DNA of 64,000 bases, taken from positions 868,001 through 932,000 of the forward strand of contig NC_057767.1 of the NCBI RefSeq assembly GCF_010389155.1, in the 5' to 3' direction. Positions 47,175 through 59,040 of the stretch are shown one piece after another. Position numbers and translations under genes: made by a program. The stretch is from Erigeron canadensis. Taxonomy: Eukaryota > Streptophyta > Magnoliopsida > Asterales > Asteraceae. The first letter of the stretch is position 1. Every line of letters begins with the position of its first letter. The notes beneath the pieces are model-generated. The model was not told where the DNA came from. It made no database searches and was given only the letters and a program-made list of their open reading frames with translations.

Positions 47175-49838
47175 TTTGATAAGATGTCTTCTGTTTTTCA
47201 TAACTTACTTAGAAATGTAACTAGATAATGTGATCTGTAAATAACCTACAAACCACACTCATAAACAGTTTAATATGCAAAGGATGAAAATAGATACCAA
47301 GGAAAACTTTATAATTTGAATAGCATTGTGTTTATGCTCTCTAGTTTTTTTTTTTGGCAAATGCATCAAGCACGGTAAGTTGTAAACTTGTAAATAGTCA
47401 AGTTAACATATATGCATAATTTCGAGTGTGTTTGTAAGTTATGGTGCGTTGTGATCTGTAATTTTGCAACGTACTATTTAACTGTGCATTCAGCGATTCT
47501 GCTTTGGTGTTGTGCGACAAAACCTGAATTGAAGGATCCCGGAAAGTCGTCTGTGAAGTTGCAAGTTAAAAAAGAACGTGTAGAAAAAGAAATTGTGTTT
47601 AGTTTGATAGAGAATATGAGATGCTGATTGACAATGGCAGTCGTGTATAGAAGTACAAAACAAAGACGGATAACAAGCTAGTAGTAATGGATGATAGGAA
47701 GTATAGAAGGGATGACTGATAACAAGTAATGACTGTTGATAGGAAGTACAAAAGTGATCACTCATGACTGGTAGCAAGTGGTAATAATTTTGTTTTTGTG
47801 TAAAGATTTAGGAGCATAAGAAAATTCCCCCCCCCCCCCCTTTTTTTTTTTTTTTGAAGGTTTGGAACTTTGGATGATCTCTAATGGTGACATTTTCATC
47901 TCATGAATGGTCAAATGACATTGCTCTGATTTAAGTACTTGCGTTGATATGGTTGATATTAATTACAATGTATATAGCTATTGTGTGTTTCTTTAACCCT
48001 CTTTAAACCATGTTAAACTATTATCAATCTATCACCCTTAATGACTTGCAAATTTATTGAGCAAAAACCTATCAGTTAGATTAAGTGTGGATATCTAAAG
48101 TTACAGCAACAGTTAAGTTGTGTTCGGTCGGGTTACAGTTCCAAACGGGTAATGAGTCAAAAAGTATGTCATATAGCTGTGCTAAGTTCCTTAACCAAAG
48201 TTTTATTAAACGAGCAGAGTTTTAAACAGGGACAAAATTTACCCAACAGTAAAAGATGCAATCGAACTGACCATCTTCAAACAGTCAAATTGTTTGATAA
48301 CCTCATTATTATCAGACATCTAGGTTAAACCGCATGTCTAGAAGCACATTTGCCAATGGCGTGCAACGTTGAAACTTGACATAAACCACAGTTATCATAC
48401 GACCCCAATTTTCTACATATGCAACTCAATAAGGGTGTACAAACCATATGAGAGTAATGGTTAAAATTGAGACTTTTAGAGACCGATAATTAACGAGATG
48501 TATCGTTCGGACTTTGTTTATTTTGTTTATTGTGTGTTGTATTATAATACCTATCCTTTTTTCTGGTAAGGTGAATCCGTAACTATATGTAATGGGAGAA
48601 AAGGAAACAAAGGGAAAATGATGCCAGACTCGTAAAAGAAAATCTAACAACTGTGGGCCTTTGGCAAGGACCAAAACTACGTACTAGCCTCTTACTGGGC
48701 CTGCCAAAACGATAAGCCCCTTCTAGGTTAGGCCAGAAACCATAAGCCCATCACAACTCTTTCTCTTGATATTTAATTTTTTTTATTTTGTTTTTGTAAT
48801 TGTGGATTGTAGACTTGTAGTTATAGAATATGTACAACATTAAGTTTTTTCTAAACTTGGCCTAAGCTGAATATGCTATCACCCGATAATCGGTTATTTC
48901 AATTACTTGGACTAAGCTGAATGATATTTTTACAACACGTTATAAATTATGATAATCTTACTGCTCAATGATAAATGTATCTCAAAAAATATAAATTATG
49001 AGTGCAAATAGAGTATAAAAATAGAATACGTAAATTTCAGTTAGGACGTACGATAAGATCTTTGTGTTTATGTGTCAATAAGTTATAAATGTATCTCCAT
49101 AAAAAATTTATAGTTGCACATACTGGTATTGTATACATTACTAACAATAATTAGAGTACTGTTCATGTATCGAAAACATGTTTTTAAGTTTGCATTTGTG
49201 ACCCTGATCACCCATTACATTTTTTTAATATATTTATTTGTCTTGACTAAGTCGTTAAGTCAAAGTTAAAGACCTACGTAAATTAATTCCCGGGTATATA
49301 CTTGTTTTTCATAAAGTTTTGTCCGGAAACTTGTTTTATAATACTGAAAAACCATGTCTGTTTTGGAAAGGTATTCCAAAAAGAAAAGGTAAGGAAAAAA
49401 TGTGCCATTTTAACTTAACTTCTTTGGAAAATAAAGAAGAAACGTGTAGATATGATATTTTTCTTCCACATGGAAGGACGACAAACTTACATTATTCATC
49501 AATCAAAGCTAGGGCTGCATGCAAGCAGCTTATTCAATTCAAAGAGAAACAAAAGGCGCGTGCGCGGCGAACGTCCAATCCCTTAACAGAGATAGATCGA
49601 AGATATATGAAAAATGAAATTAACTGACATGAAAAAAAAAAAAAAAAACCCAGCGTGCATGCATATATGGGGCGGTTGCCATGTTCATTTGGATGGTAGG
49701 TATACCACCTAGTTTTAACTGTACATCACCAAACATGTTTTACAGTACGTACAACATCATCGTAAAACACATTTAATGGCTAAAAATAGATATGATGGTA
49801 TACAGATTATCACCCTTTTCATTTTGAAATCGTTATGA
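47175..49838. other. Intergenic region after the CHUP1-like gene
   Basis: 47175-47420 is the probable 3' untranslated region, since 47200-47350 is also present next to the 61.5-kb copy. A C14/T15 homopolymer junction sits at 47827-47855. An open segment at 49319-49627 is Lys/Arg-rich but shows no known family. Otherwise nothing is seen. Confidence 0.5.
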
Positions 49839-51281
49839 TCATTTAGTGCGATGGGTGGCGGGTGGGGTTGCTTCTTCCTTCAAATAATGAATGTCATAGG
49901 AGGTGCTGCCTCTGAAAAGGCCGTCCTCCTTTAACGTTTCAATCCATTGACCGTATGGTGTAAGATCACGCTGAGTGTAGTTGAAAGGAACCTCGCAAAT
50001 GCCTTTTGCAACCAACATGGTCACCTTGACAGTCTTATTAGCCGGAATCGTAGCTGTGTAACTCCCTTCTCTTGTGGTCTCTCTTGTCACGGACCCTCCC
50101 CACTCGTATGCATATCCGGCTTCCATTGACAGCTCGACTTTTGTCCCCGTGACGAATGGTACGAAATTGACTTCGAACTCCACCTTAACCCCGACGTTTA
50201 CTGACACGCTGCTACTCCAGCTACGAGTCGTGGACTCAGTTGCGGAAAATTTGAAGGTCATGGTGTCGTCGTGGTCTTGGGACTCGTTGGTTCCGTATTC
50301 ATAGTCCATTTCTTGAATAGTCTCATCGGTAATTCTTGCGTCAGAGAGCCGGTATACGACATCTTTGATCTCTCTTTTAACTACAATCTCCTCGACGATC
50401 AAATTCGTCTCGGGTGTCATCATAGACCTCACGCGTAAACAGTCGACGAGCTGGCCCTCGGTGCTTGAACCGCACAATCCACCTCCAGGATGTGGACGAA
50501 GAGCAAACACATTGTCTTGCTCAATGTGGATAAAATAATATTCGCCAGCACTAGACTCATCAGTTACAGCCGTTAGCCAGCCGCCAGTCGTCATTCTCCA
50601 GAACCCGAAATCATCGCTTATAAAATATCTCCCACCACCTCTGGGCGTGAGACGCTTACCAAGACCGCCACTTCCGAGATACAATCCGGACTGGAACTGG
50701 TGATATGTTACATTATTTTGCCTAATATTATTAAGGTATTTGCCATCCAGGAGTTGAGATCTGAACACGATTGGAGAGGGGAGCATCAACTCACTGGTAT
50801 CCAATAGAATAAAAGAAGATAATGATCCAACATCATCATCCCCGGATAATAGTAGCTGCAGCACCCCCTCTTCATCAGTCGTTGGGCTTGAATAGTAGGC
50901 CGTTGCGGAGATCCCCGTCCCAACGTGGCGTAAGCGGACACCAGTAGTAGTAGTAGCATCATCAAGCTCTGGCTCGAACAGGGTGCACAACGTGCCTTTT
51001 GTTACGTCTTCCTCTTTTGTCTTGGCGGACGCAACAATCCAAGATGACGATGAATTATTAATTTGCTTCACCACCAAATACTTATTATTGAACACCGACC
51101 TTATGTGAAACAGCTTGCGGCCGGTTTCTCCAGCTGGCTCGGCTGCGAACCTGGCTCTTGGGCTCCGTATATCTTCTTCATCGAACTTCAACAACCCTTC
51201 AGATGAGTTATTCTTAGTTAGGCTTAAGTATTTACCTCCGGACAGCTGGAGCATGAAAATACTTGGGAGTAGTATTGCCAT
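49839..51281 (-). CDS. Amaranthin-like lectin fused to an aerolysin-type domain
   Basis: An intronless frame of 480 aa. Residues 1-155 form one amaranthin/agglutinin-type beta-trefoil (LQLSGGKYLSL, RSVFNNKYLVVKQ, RLRHVGTGISA). Residues 165-305 form a second, diverged one (FRSQLLDGKYLNNIRQ, LRPHPGGGLCGSSTEGQL). Residues 310-470 (MTFKFSATESTTRSWSSSVS, then GYAYEWGGSVTRETTREGSY) have the Ser/Thr-rich alternating pattern of the aerolysin/ETX-MTX2 pore-forming fold. Plant proteins with this layout are stress- or defence-induced carbohydrate-binding proteins, usually cytoplasmic since no signal peptide is present; here too the N-terminus is not a clear signal peptide. A TATA-like TTATATAA lies at 51399-51406 on the plus strand, about 120 bp upstream of the start. 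The frame is intact. Pore formation has not been shown for most plant members and is not claimed here. Confidence 0.88.
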   Translation of the reverse strand: MAILLPSIFMLQLSGGKYLSLTKNNSSEGLLKFDEEDIRSPRARFAAEPAGETGRKLFHIRSVFNNKYLVVKQINNSSSSWIVASAKTKEEDVTKGTLCTLFEPELDDATTTTGVRLRHVGTGISATAYYSSPTTDEEGVLQLLLSGDDDVGSLSSFILLDTSELMLPSPIVFRSQLLDGKYLNNIRQNNVTYHQFQSGLYLGSGGLGKRLTPRGGGRYFISDDFGFWRMTTGGWLTAVTDESSAGEYYFIHIEQDNVFALRPHPGGGLCGSSTEGQLVDCLRVRSMMTPETNLIVEEIVVKREIKDVVYRLSDARITDETIQEMDYEYGTNESQDHDDTMTFKFSATESTTRSWSSSVSVNVGVKVEFEVNFVPFVTGTKVELSMEAGYAYEWGGSVTRETTREGSYTATIPANKTVKVTMLVAKGICEVPFNYTQRDLTPYGQWIETLKEDGLFRGSTSYDIHYLKEEATPPATHRTK

Positions 51282-51398
51282 GGCAATATAATAATTAAGA
51301 AAAGAAAGGTACTAGCTAGTATTAATTGATCGATTAGTACTGTGTATCAATATTGATAGATGAGTTTGATGTGGTTATGATACGTAATTACTCATCCC

Positions 51399-51406
51399 TT
51401 ATATAA
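51399..51406 (-). promoter_or_regulatory. Probable TATA box of the lectin/aerolysin-like gene
   Basis: Minus-strand TTATATAAGG in an otherwise mixed stretch, about 118 bp before the ATG. Position and context fit a TATA box; no transcript evidence is available. Confidence 0.45.
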
Positions 51407-51409
51407 ACA

Positions 51410-53058
51410 AATCATCATACACACATGCATATAATACAATTAAAAACTGCATGTTACTCTAATTTTTATATTATGGGATGGGATAAACGCGGCTTAACTA
51501 TTTAATTGTTCCCTTCATTTTAGGGTCATCGATCTATTTAAGGAGGACTAGACTTTTAATTAGCACATACGATTATTATATATATTTTATGACAAGTATA
51601 AGCATAACATGATTGGATAAATTAATGGATAGATAGAATAGAATAATGACCACGAGAAACATGCATGGAGTGAAAAGATCTGTAGCCCTCGTTTAGTCTC
51701 AATTATATTCTTGTTATATCATATTAATAATCAAATACAAAAATTAAATCGGGATTTTTGTTTATAAATGGGTATAATAAGCATCTATTTTTTTAACGTT
51801 CATGTCACGGGACAGCTAGTTGTTACATCCATACGGGCAGACAGTCACTAACGACCGATCCACAAATTTAAGGATCACAGAGGAGGGAAAACCCACCAGT
51901 GATCTTTGTAATATCCAACTTAAAACATGATAAGTGTAATACTCGTACTCATTCTATTTCTTAATCTCATCGTACCAAATGTCATGATCATAAGGATTTT
52001 TGGAATGTTGAGTTAGGTGAATTTCCAGTATAATTTTCGTGATTTATCTAAGTCAATAGAAAAAAAACTCATCATTTTGTATTTAATTCCATGTATTCAG
52101 TACGTATTGGATCAAGTGAAACCATTTTATATTTAAACATGCTATGATGTATGACATGACATATGTATTTATGAAATCTGCTTTGATTATGTAACTTTTA
52201 GATCCATAATTCTAAATATATATATATATTTTTTTGATAAATAGCCTAATCAGTTTTTAAAAACCTTGAGCATCTTGATTAAGAATAAAGGATTCTCCCA
52301 TACAGAAAGTTACAAGTATAAACTACTCATTTTCTAATTTAATTTCATCTTTTGATTTCACCAAATGTTATAATTATCTAGTTAAGAGGATTAATAATTT
52401 TCTTATATTATTTATTTAAATCATTATAAAAAAATTTCTAAATATCAGAAAAAGAAAAACATGTGTTTCATTTTATAATATAACCTGTATTCACATAATA
52501 CCATTTATCATGTGATTCGTTTTGAAATTTTGTTCATGCAATAAAAATTTTATTCACGGTATCATATGGATGAGGATGACCACGGGGACACGGGTGATAC
52601 ACGTGATTGGCTTTTCTAGTCAACCCATATAGGGCAGATGAAAATGTATTGGTAACCGGAAATATTATACCAAAAATGTTTCACATGTGGAAAATAATCT
52701 TAGTGGTAAATATCTTGGTTTGAGAGATAGAAGTTATGTATTCGATCATCATCCTATATAAAAGATGGGGGGTCTTTTCTACCATTTAGGTAGAGAATAG
52801 AAGCTATGTAAGGCTGCGCAGATGCTTCTAGAAGACATTTAGTTACCAGCTATTGGCCTTAGGGACTCGGAGTGGGGCAACCGACGGTAACACCGCCGCC
52901 GATTATGATTTTATGGCTCAACAATTTGAGCATCAGGTTCGGAACTGGCTACCCATAAAATTAGAAAGGAGGGACCCACATGCGAAATATGATCGCTTTT
53001 CCATTTAATGCTTCTCTTTTTCCTTATTTTCTTCTTTATATATATATATATATATATA
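51410..53058. other. Intergenic region with a SINE-like tail
   Basis: No gene is seen. 52745-52880 (AGATGGGGGGTCTTTTCTAC, GGTAGAGAATAGAAGC) resembles the SINE-like repeat at 20968-21175 in decayed form. An AT dinucleotide run leads into the Helitron end at 53059. Confidence 0.45.
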
Positions 53059-53527
53059 TTAGGTGTTTTACCCGCACGATGTGCGGTTATTAAATTTATT
53101 TTTTGAAAATAATTTTGACACGGATAATAAAAACAATTGGTTTAATGATAAAAAATTTATTTATAAATTACCAAGTATAATTTATATGTGTGAGTAACAA
53201 ACAAACTTACATGTTAATAATTTTATTGAACCTGATTAAGTTGACTATACATGTAAAAATCTAAATATTTTTTTTTTTTTGTCAAAATCAAATGATGACC
53301 ATAACAAATTCTATAAACCCCAAAATAGTTTATTAATATTTATATTTGATGAGAATTTATTAAAATATCTTTGCCATATATAGAATTTTTGGAATTCATT
53401 AAATATGTTTAAATAAGATAGTTATTATAAAAATATATAAAAATGACACATGGGATAAAAGCTTATGTGTCAATTTTTAAAAATAGCTTTAAATTGAAAG
53501 AAGTTTTAAAATATTAGGATAACTACT

Positions 53528-53558
<31 letters not shown>
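53059..53558 (-). mobile_element. Helitron-like element, 3' end well formed
   Basis: On the minus strand the hairpin CCGCAC-atc-GTGCGG is perfect, then GTAAAACAC and CTAA, followed by T, which fits the CTRR rule. The 5' end should lie in the AT run near 53530-53558, where the minus strand reads TTAAAAAAGTAGTTATCCTA, a start-like sequence, but the exact TC is obscured. Confidence 0.6.
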
Positions 53559-53559
<1 letters not shown>

Positions 53560-54088
53560 GGTAGAGATCCAGAGAGAAGGTTTTTAAGGGAGAGAATGTT
53601 CGTTTTTTTTTTAGCTTATTTTTTTTTCACTTTTCTTATTTTTTTTTCACTTTTCTTATTCTTTTTTTTAATTAATTCAATCCATAAAAAAATAAATAAA
53701 AATAAAAAATTTCTAACCCGAGTTAGTAAGTTATACATGTAAGGATACGGTACGGGCTTCGCCCTTAAGGATATTAATAAGGGGTAGCTGGTAGGAGTTA
53801 CGGGCTTCGCCCGTAAGTTATACATGTAAAATATGACCTATCACCCTCTATGATCTATCACTCCCACCAGCTATCCCTTATTAATATCCTTAAGGGCGAA
53901 ACCCATACCGTACCTTTACATGTATAACTCACTAACTCGGGTAAGAAATTTTTTATTTTTTTAAATTTTTTTATGGAATGAATTAATTAAGAAAAGAATA
54001 AAAAAGTTAAAAAAAGACAAATAAATAAAAAAAAATAAACTTTCTCTCCCTTTCTCTCCTTAAGAACTTTCTCTCTGGATCTCAACCC
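53559..54088. mobile_element. 530-bp palindromic MITE
   Basis: Terminal arms GGTAGAGATCCAGAGAGAAG and, facing it, TTTCTCTCTGGATCTCAACC, plus long inner arms (CCCGAGTTAGTAAGTTATAC and GTATAACTCACTAACTCGGG; GGGCTTCGCCCTTAAGGATA and TATCCTTAAGGGCGAAACCC). Almost the whole element can fold back. It sits between AT runs, so no target duplication can be read. Confidence 0.85.
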
Positions 54089-54479
54089 TATATATATATA
54101 TATATATATTTATGTATATAATATGTGTACATGTGTACATGTGATCATAGCAATATTCGTGCACATGTGATCAAGAATCCAAATCTCCACATAATTGTAT
54201 AACGGATGATAATATATGCCTCCACACAATTATAAACGTCAAAATTACACATAAGTTATTCATAAAACAGTCAAAAAATAATTTTCACGTAAAGAACAAT
54301 CATCGGTTGGGCTTGATTTGAAAAGTTCTCAAAGGTTCTCGCAAAAAAAAGGGTTCTCAAAATAACTTTTCACTATATATATATGTATATATATAGACTC
54401 TCTGTGTGTATATATTGCATATGAAAAAGACGAAGGCACAGGCGGGTCGCACAACTTCCCTTTCTTTCTTTTTTTTGTT

Positions 54480-56367
54480 GAGTTAATTGCACGATTGATC
54501 CCTGTGGTTTACACCTTTTAGCAATGGGTTCCCTTTTCAAGAATCATTGCAATGAGGGTTTCTAATTTGAGAATTTTTTGCAATATTGGACCATTTTTGA
54601 CGGGTCCGTTCGGAAAAGTCGTCAAGTACTCACATGTCACTCACATGAGGGGTATTATTGTCTTGTTCATATGTTTTTTTTCTTTTCTTTTCAAAATTTT
54701 TATCTTTTACCACAAACATGCAAAAAAAACTCATCCATCCAATGATACAACCCATTTTCACCAAACCTTTTCTCTTTCTCTAAACCTAAATAAAAACCTA
54801 TCTTTCTTGAACAATGTCATAGATTCTCGACAATCGAACATTGCTAAATCATAATCACAAACTACAAAAGTTAGATGTATGCATATATATACATATACAC
54901 ACAATCAAATGGATTCAAATCCTAAAGAAGGTCAGGGTAGTGGAGGCAGTTGTCGCCGGCGAGAGAATAGAGGAAGAAACCGGTGGTGGAGGTCAGTAGT
55001 TCAGTTATCAGCAGCGAGAGAATGAAAAAAGGAAATGAGTGGTTGTTGTACAATTTCATTATAACCTGAACACCGCCATGCAGTGTCGGCTCAAGCATTT
55101 TAGAGGCCTTAAACAAGACTAATTTTGGGGATTTAGTTTTTTAATCGCTAGTTCAAGCTTATAATCTACACCAAAACAGAAGTAAGAACATCAGTGAATC
55201 ATTTTTGAAGAATAGGAAAATTAGTGAATAAGCTTAACCAGATTTATAGTCGAATTTAGAGACCCTTTGATTTCTCCAAATCATAAGACACAAACATTAA
55301 CATCATAATTTGAGAGAGAAAATCTTTTCAATTTTCAAGGATTTAGGGCTCAAGAATTGAGGGGCGTGACTTGTGAGGCAGTGACTTGTGCTTTTTTTTT
55401 AATTAACCGTTATAAAATAGAATTAAGTATATATAATATCCATATGCTAGCTAAATTGGGGGCCTATTGTATTTGGGGGCCTCAAGCACCTGCTTGACCC
55501 ATATATATATATTTCAGCTGGCCATGCCGCCATGTCGTCGGAAAAGAGGTCGACGTGGTGGTGACCATTGTCATCTGACCACCACCCTTTTACTTCATGT
55601 TCTTAATTTAGAAGCTGGTAATTGTATCCTATCATGGAATCTGAAAGCTAAGGTTTAGAACTATGGTTTGATTTCAAATCAATTTGGAAAACAAATTATT
55701 GTTTATCCTTTTATTTGATAAATCTCAAATTTTTTGTTTACTCTCCCTTTTCTTTCTCTGTTCATACATACCCTTAATCACCACACACACTTATTAATTT
55801 ACTATTATTAGTGTTTATCCTTTATATTTGATAAAAAAAAATATTTAATTTTAAGGAATGAACGATGGTCATGAGAATTAATTTGATGTTAGGTACTGAT
55901 TTAATCAGTACCTCATGTCCATATTTATCCAATAATCTCATATTTATCATATATCTATCATATATACATAATGTAATATTTATTATATATTTACTATATA
56001 TTGATGTATATATCTACTTTAAACTTGTAGTTTATCTGGATGGATGATGAGATGTATGATGATGAGATTTGTTCTTAGAATTTTGTTATGATGAGATTTG
56101 TTATAGCTGGATTTGTTGAATCTAAATTTAATCAGATATAAAAAGGAGGATGAGGGCATCTGGGGGAAGATGAGGTGTAAAGTACAAAAATGCCCTTGCA
56201 CGTGATGTACATGTACTAAGTTGACGACTTTCATTAACAGGTCCATCAAAAATGGGCCAATAACGCAAAAGAAATCTTCAACTAGGGACCTCATTGCAAC
56301 GATTTATGAAAAGAGACCACCATTTCTAAAAGGTATAAATCACAAGGACCAATCTTGCAATTAACTC
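54480..56367. mobile_element. Mutator-like element with ~200-bp inverted ends, non-autonomous
   Basis: The left end GAGTTAATTGCACGATTGAT...TTTTAGCAATGGGTTCCC faces 56160-56367, which ends ATCTTGCAATTAACTC. The left flank TTTTTTGTT (54471-54479) recurs after the right end: in this arm the right flank is a longer T run, but the duplicated arm at 59.77 kb keeps exactly TTTTTTGTT next to the end, so a 9-bp target duplication is supported. A 9-bp duplication and long inverted ends are the hallmarks of Mutator-like elements. No transposase is present. It carries a hAT-like insertion at 55081-55526. Confidence 0.75.
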
Positions 56368-56905
56368 TTTTTTTTTGTTAGTATTGATCTTTTACAAAAT
56401 AATATTTACAAACAAACCCTACAAATTTAGTTAGTTTTTTATATGTTATAATTTAAATGTATTTGTTTGATTTCATTAATGTAATAGATTTTTAAGTTTA
56501 AAAGGAAAAAAAGAAAAGAAAAAAAATTAGGAGGGTTGAAAATTTATGGAGCGCGAGAAAAATGGTTAGGAGAATTAGTTGAGAGAGTTAAAAGGTTAAA
56601 TTGAGATATAAGATTGTTATTGGTGGAATTTGAGATGGTTGATAAATTCAATCTTCCCCACTCCTTTTCCTCATATAGTTATAGACGTTTGCCGGTTAAT
56701 TAAGTTAGATGATATTTATTTATCATGGATTCATTGTCTTTGTGTTGGGACATTTGTATATATGTATGATCAGCTAGTAACCCCAAATTAGATTAAGTTT
56801 TATTTGATAATCAAACCATCACAAATTGGTTAAGTTTTAAGATTTTTTTCCGTTATCTTTAATGTCGTTAATTGGTGAACATTTTAATTAGTCATCCATA
56901 TCCTT
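55002..56905 (+). repeat. Left arm of a large inverted duplication
   Basis: Read in reverse complement, this arm matches 58300-60949, from CTGATAACT at its outer end to TTAGTCATCCATAT at its inner end, across most of the Mutator-like element and about 540 bp of its right flank. Landmarks include GGAAATGAGTGGTTGTTGTA, GAAAAGAGGTCGAC, ATTGTATCCTATCATGG and GACATTTGTATATA. The arm also contains the hAT insertion absent from its partner. Confidence 0.88.
55081..55526. mobile_element. hAT-like insertion with an exact 8-bp target duplication
   Basis: CCGCCATG stands at 55073-55080 and again at 55527-55534. The inverted copy of this region at 60.87 kb has a single CCGCCATG and none of the 446 bp between, so it preserves the empty site. 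The ends CAGTGTCGGCTCAA and, inverted, CATGGCCAGCTGAA form short imperfect inverted termini. Length and duplication fit a non-autonomous hAT element. Confidence 0.88.
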
Positions 56906-57059
56906 AAATTAATTATTAGATTATTTATTAAGAAAATCTATCACTTTCCAAATCAGTAATGTGCAAAATTGGTTTCTACCGAATATATAAGGAATAAATT
57001 ACAAAATGAAGTATATGAACAAAGTATATGAATCACGACATTTTATTATACATATTAGT

Positions 57060-57255
57060 TTTTGGGTGCTTGCAATGTCTTCATGCCCAGGATTTTCTGA
57101 GAGTTATCCTGATTGACTGTTTGGACCAATGCATGTTCGCAGTAGAGTATTGGGTCATCCTCAAGTATTGTTTGATGATTCCCATGTCTGTCGCAAGCCA
57201 TACCTGGATAAGTATGGAGAACATGCGGTTCATTTCCCGGGTTTAAAACCCAATT
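57060..57255 (+). pseudogene. Short coding remnant (retroelement- or plant-protein-like)
   Basis: One frame reads VLAMSSCPGFSESYPD, stop, then SHVCRKPYLDKYGEHAVHFP. The last part resembles a cysteine/histidine segment found in some plant reverse-transcriptase-like annotated proteins, but only weakly. It lies in the spacer of the inverted duplication. Sequence on both sides is unrecognised. Confidence 0.35.
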
Positions 57256-57425
57256 AAACGAATTTGGGACCCACAAACAAGCAAAGACGTGCGTTCAATT
57301 TTGGAAGCAACGATACGGACGCGGCTCGAACGCAGGGGCTTCCTCTAACGTTTTCGATTTGTTCGGCGTCGGACGCGCGTCCGACATGCTATAAGGAGCG
57401 ACCTTATATATCATATATAATATAA

Positions 57426-58018
57426 CTAGTGTTCAGACCCGTCCAATGGACGGATAGTCTTAAAATATATTAATCAAAGTTAAAAAGTTAGAATTTAAAT
57501 ATATTAAATAGATATACCAAAATCAACTTGGAAATTTGCTAGCTGAATAGCCACCCCATCGGTCAAAATACTCCAAAAATTATCCGCCCAAAGAAGAAAC
57601 ATACGAAAATTAACTCCATATAAATATTGATTTCAGTTTACCTCTTTTTTTTCCAACTTTAGTTAAATAAAAAATTTACAGTTTCTTATATTTCTAAAAG
57701 TGTAAACTATATAAAAGTATAATTAATTATTTTTAAATTGGGTTAAAGTGTAAATTGGTGATGAAAAATCAAAAAGTGTAAGTTAATTATTTTAAATTGG
57801 GTTAAAGTATAACTTGGTGATGGAAAACCAAAAAGTGTAAATTAATTGTTTTAGATTAGGGTTAAAGTGTAAATTGATGATGGAAAACCAAAAAGTGTAA
57901 ATTAATTTAGATTAATATTAAAAAATTAGAGATTAATAAGGAGAGAGGATTAGACTCAAGAAAGTGGATTAGGGGTGCCAAGTGTACCCTCAACTCCTTT
58001 TTTTAGTTATGTTATAGA
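57426..58018 (-). mobile_element. Complete non-autonomous Helitron
   Basis: On the minus strand the element starts TCTATAACATAACTAAAAAA and ends with the perfect stem CCGTCC-att-GGACGG, then GTCTGAACA and CTAG. It is 593 bp and lies exactly between host A and T, with no target duplication. All four Helitron rules are met (5' TC, 3' hairpin, CTRR, A/T site). Inside are three repeats of a unit with AAATTGATGATGG-type text near 57760-57900. No Rep-helicase. Confidence 0.88.
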
Positions 58019-58412
58019 TAATAATCAAATACAATGATTAAATCGGATTTTTGTTTATAAATGGGTATATAAGCATCAATTAACGGGTGATCGTTGTAAC
58101 ATCCAATATTTAAGAAAGGGATTCCCTCAAGTTACTCAACTTGACTAGTCAAGTTAAATAAATCTTCACCCTTGATTTAAAATCAACGGTTAAGATTAAA
58201 AGATCATTTTTTAATCTTAACTATTGATTTTATTTGCCATAATTTGACCCATCTAGTTATCTATAATTTGAGGGAATCTCTCCCCAACATTAAAAATATG
58301 GATGACTAATAAAAATGTTTGCCAAATAACGACATTAAAGATAAAGGAAGCAAAACTTATAACTTAACCAATTTGTGATGGTTATCAAGTAAAACTTAAT
58401 TTAAACAGCTGA

Positions 58413-58882
58413 TCTATACTATATTATAAAGTAGATTTTTCCTAGATTTTTAACATGGAACTTGAAATTTTCAATATTGATTTTAAGTAATTCCCCAAAA
58501 TGTCCCTCCTATCTATTCTATATTTACCTAAAATAACTATAATACTATTTATCTCTCCTTAAATCTCAACCAATCATCTTTTTTCTCTCTCCTGCATAAA
58601 TCATTTATTCTTCCTATTTATTCAAAATCTTTTATTTCAAAAACCGTACATCGATAAATTATAAAAAAATGTATGGGTGTTCTTAAAGTTTTATGCTCTT
58701 TCATTAGATATGTCATTCGATATAGTTTCGACAAATTTTTAAATCTGAGGGCAGAGCCCGTACGGCTAAGACATTTGACTATCATACTTTATGACATATC
58801 AACTCCTATAACCTATCACACTCTATGACATAGGTATCACCACTACCATCTCACCGCCGCAACGCACGGGTACTTGCTATCG
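58413..58882 (+). mobile_element. Helitron-like element, TCTATACTATATTATAAAG family, copy 1
   Basis: Starts TCTATACTATATTATAAAG and ends GCAACGCACGGGTACTTG then CTATCG, inserted between A and T; the left arm keeps the empty site (AGCTGATCATAC). The 470-bp body is about 85 percent identical to copy 2 at 62272. The 3' tip reads TCG rather than CTRR, see findings. No coding capacity. Confidence 0.8.
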
Positions 58883-59040
58883 TCATACCAAAAGCATACT
58901 AAAAGATTAAAAGGTATATACAAATGTCCCAACACACAAAGACAATGAATCTATGATAAATAAATATCGTCTAACTTAATTAACCGACAAACGTCTATAA
59001 CTATAAAGGGACTAGGAGTGGGGAAGGTTGGATTTATCAA

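Noticed and set aside
49319..49627. Lys/Arg-rich 102-codon frame
   Set aside because: No family recognised, AT-rich surroundings and no supporting splice sites or promoter; not reported as a gene.
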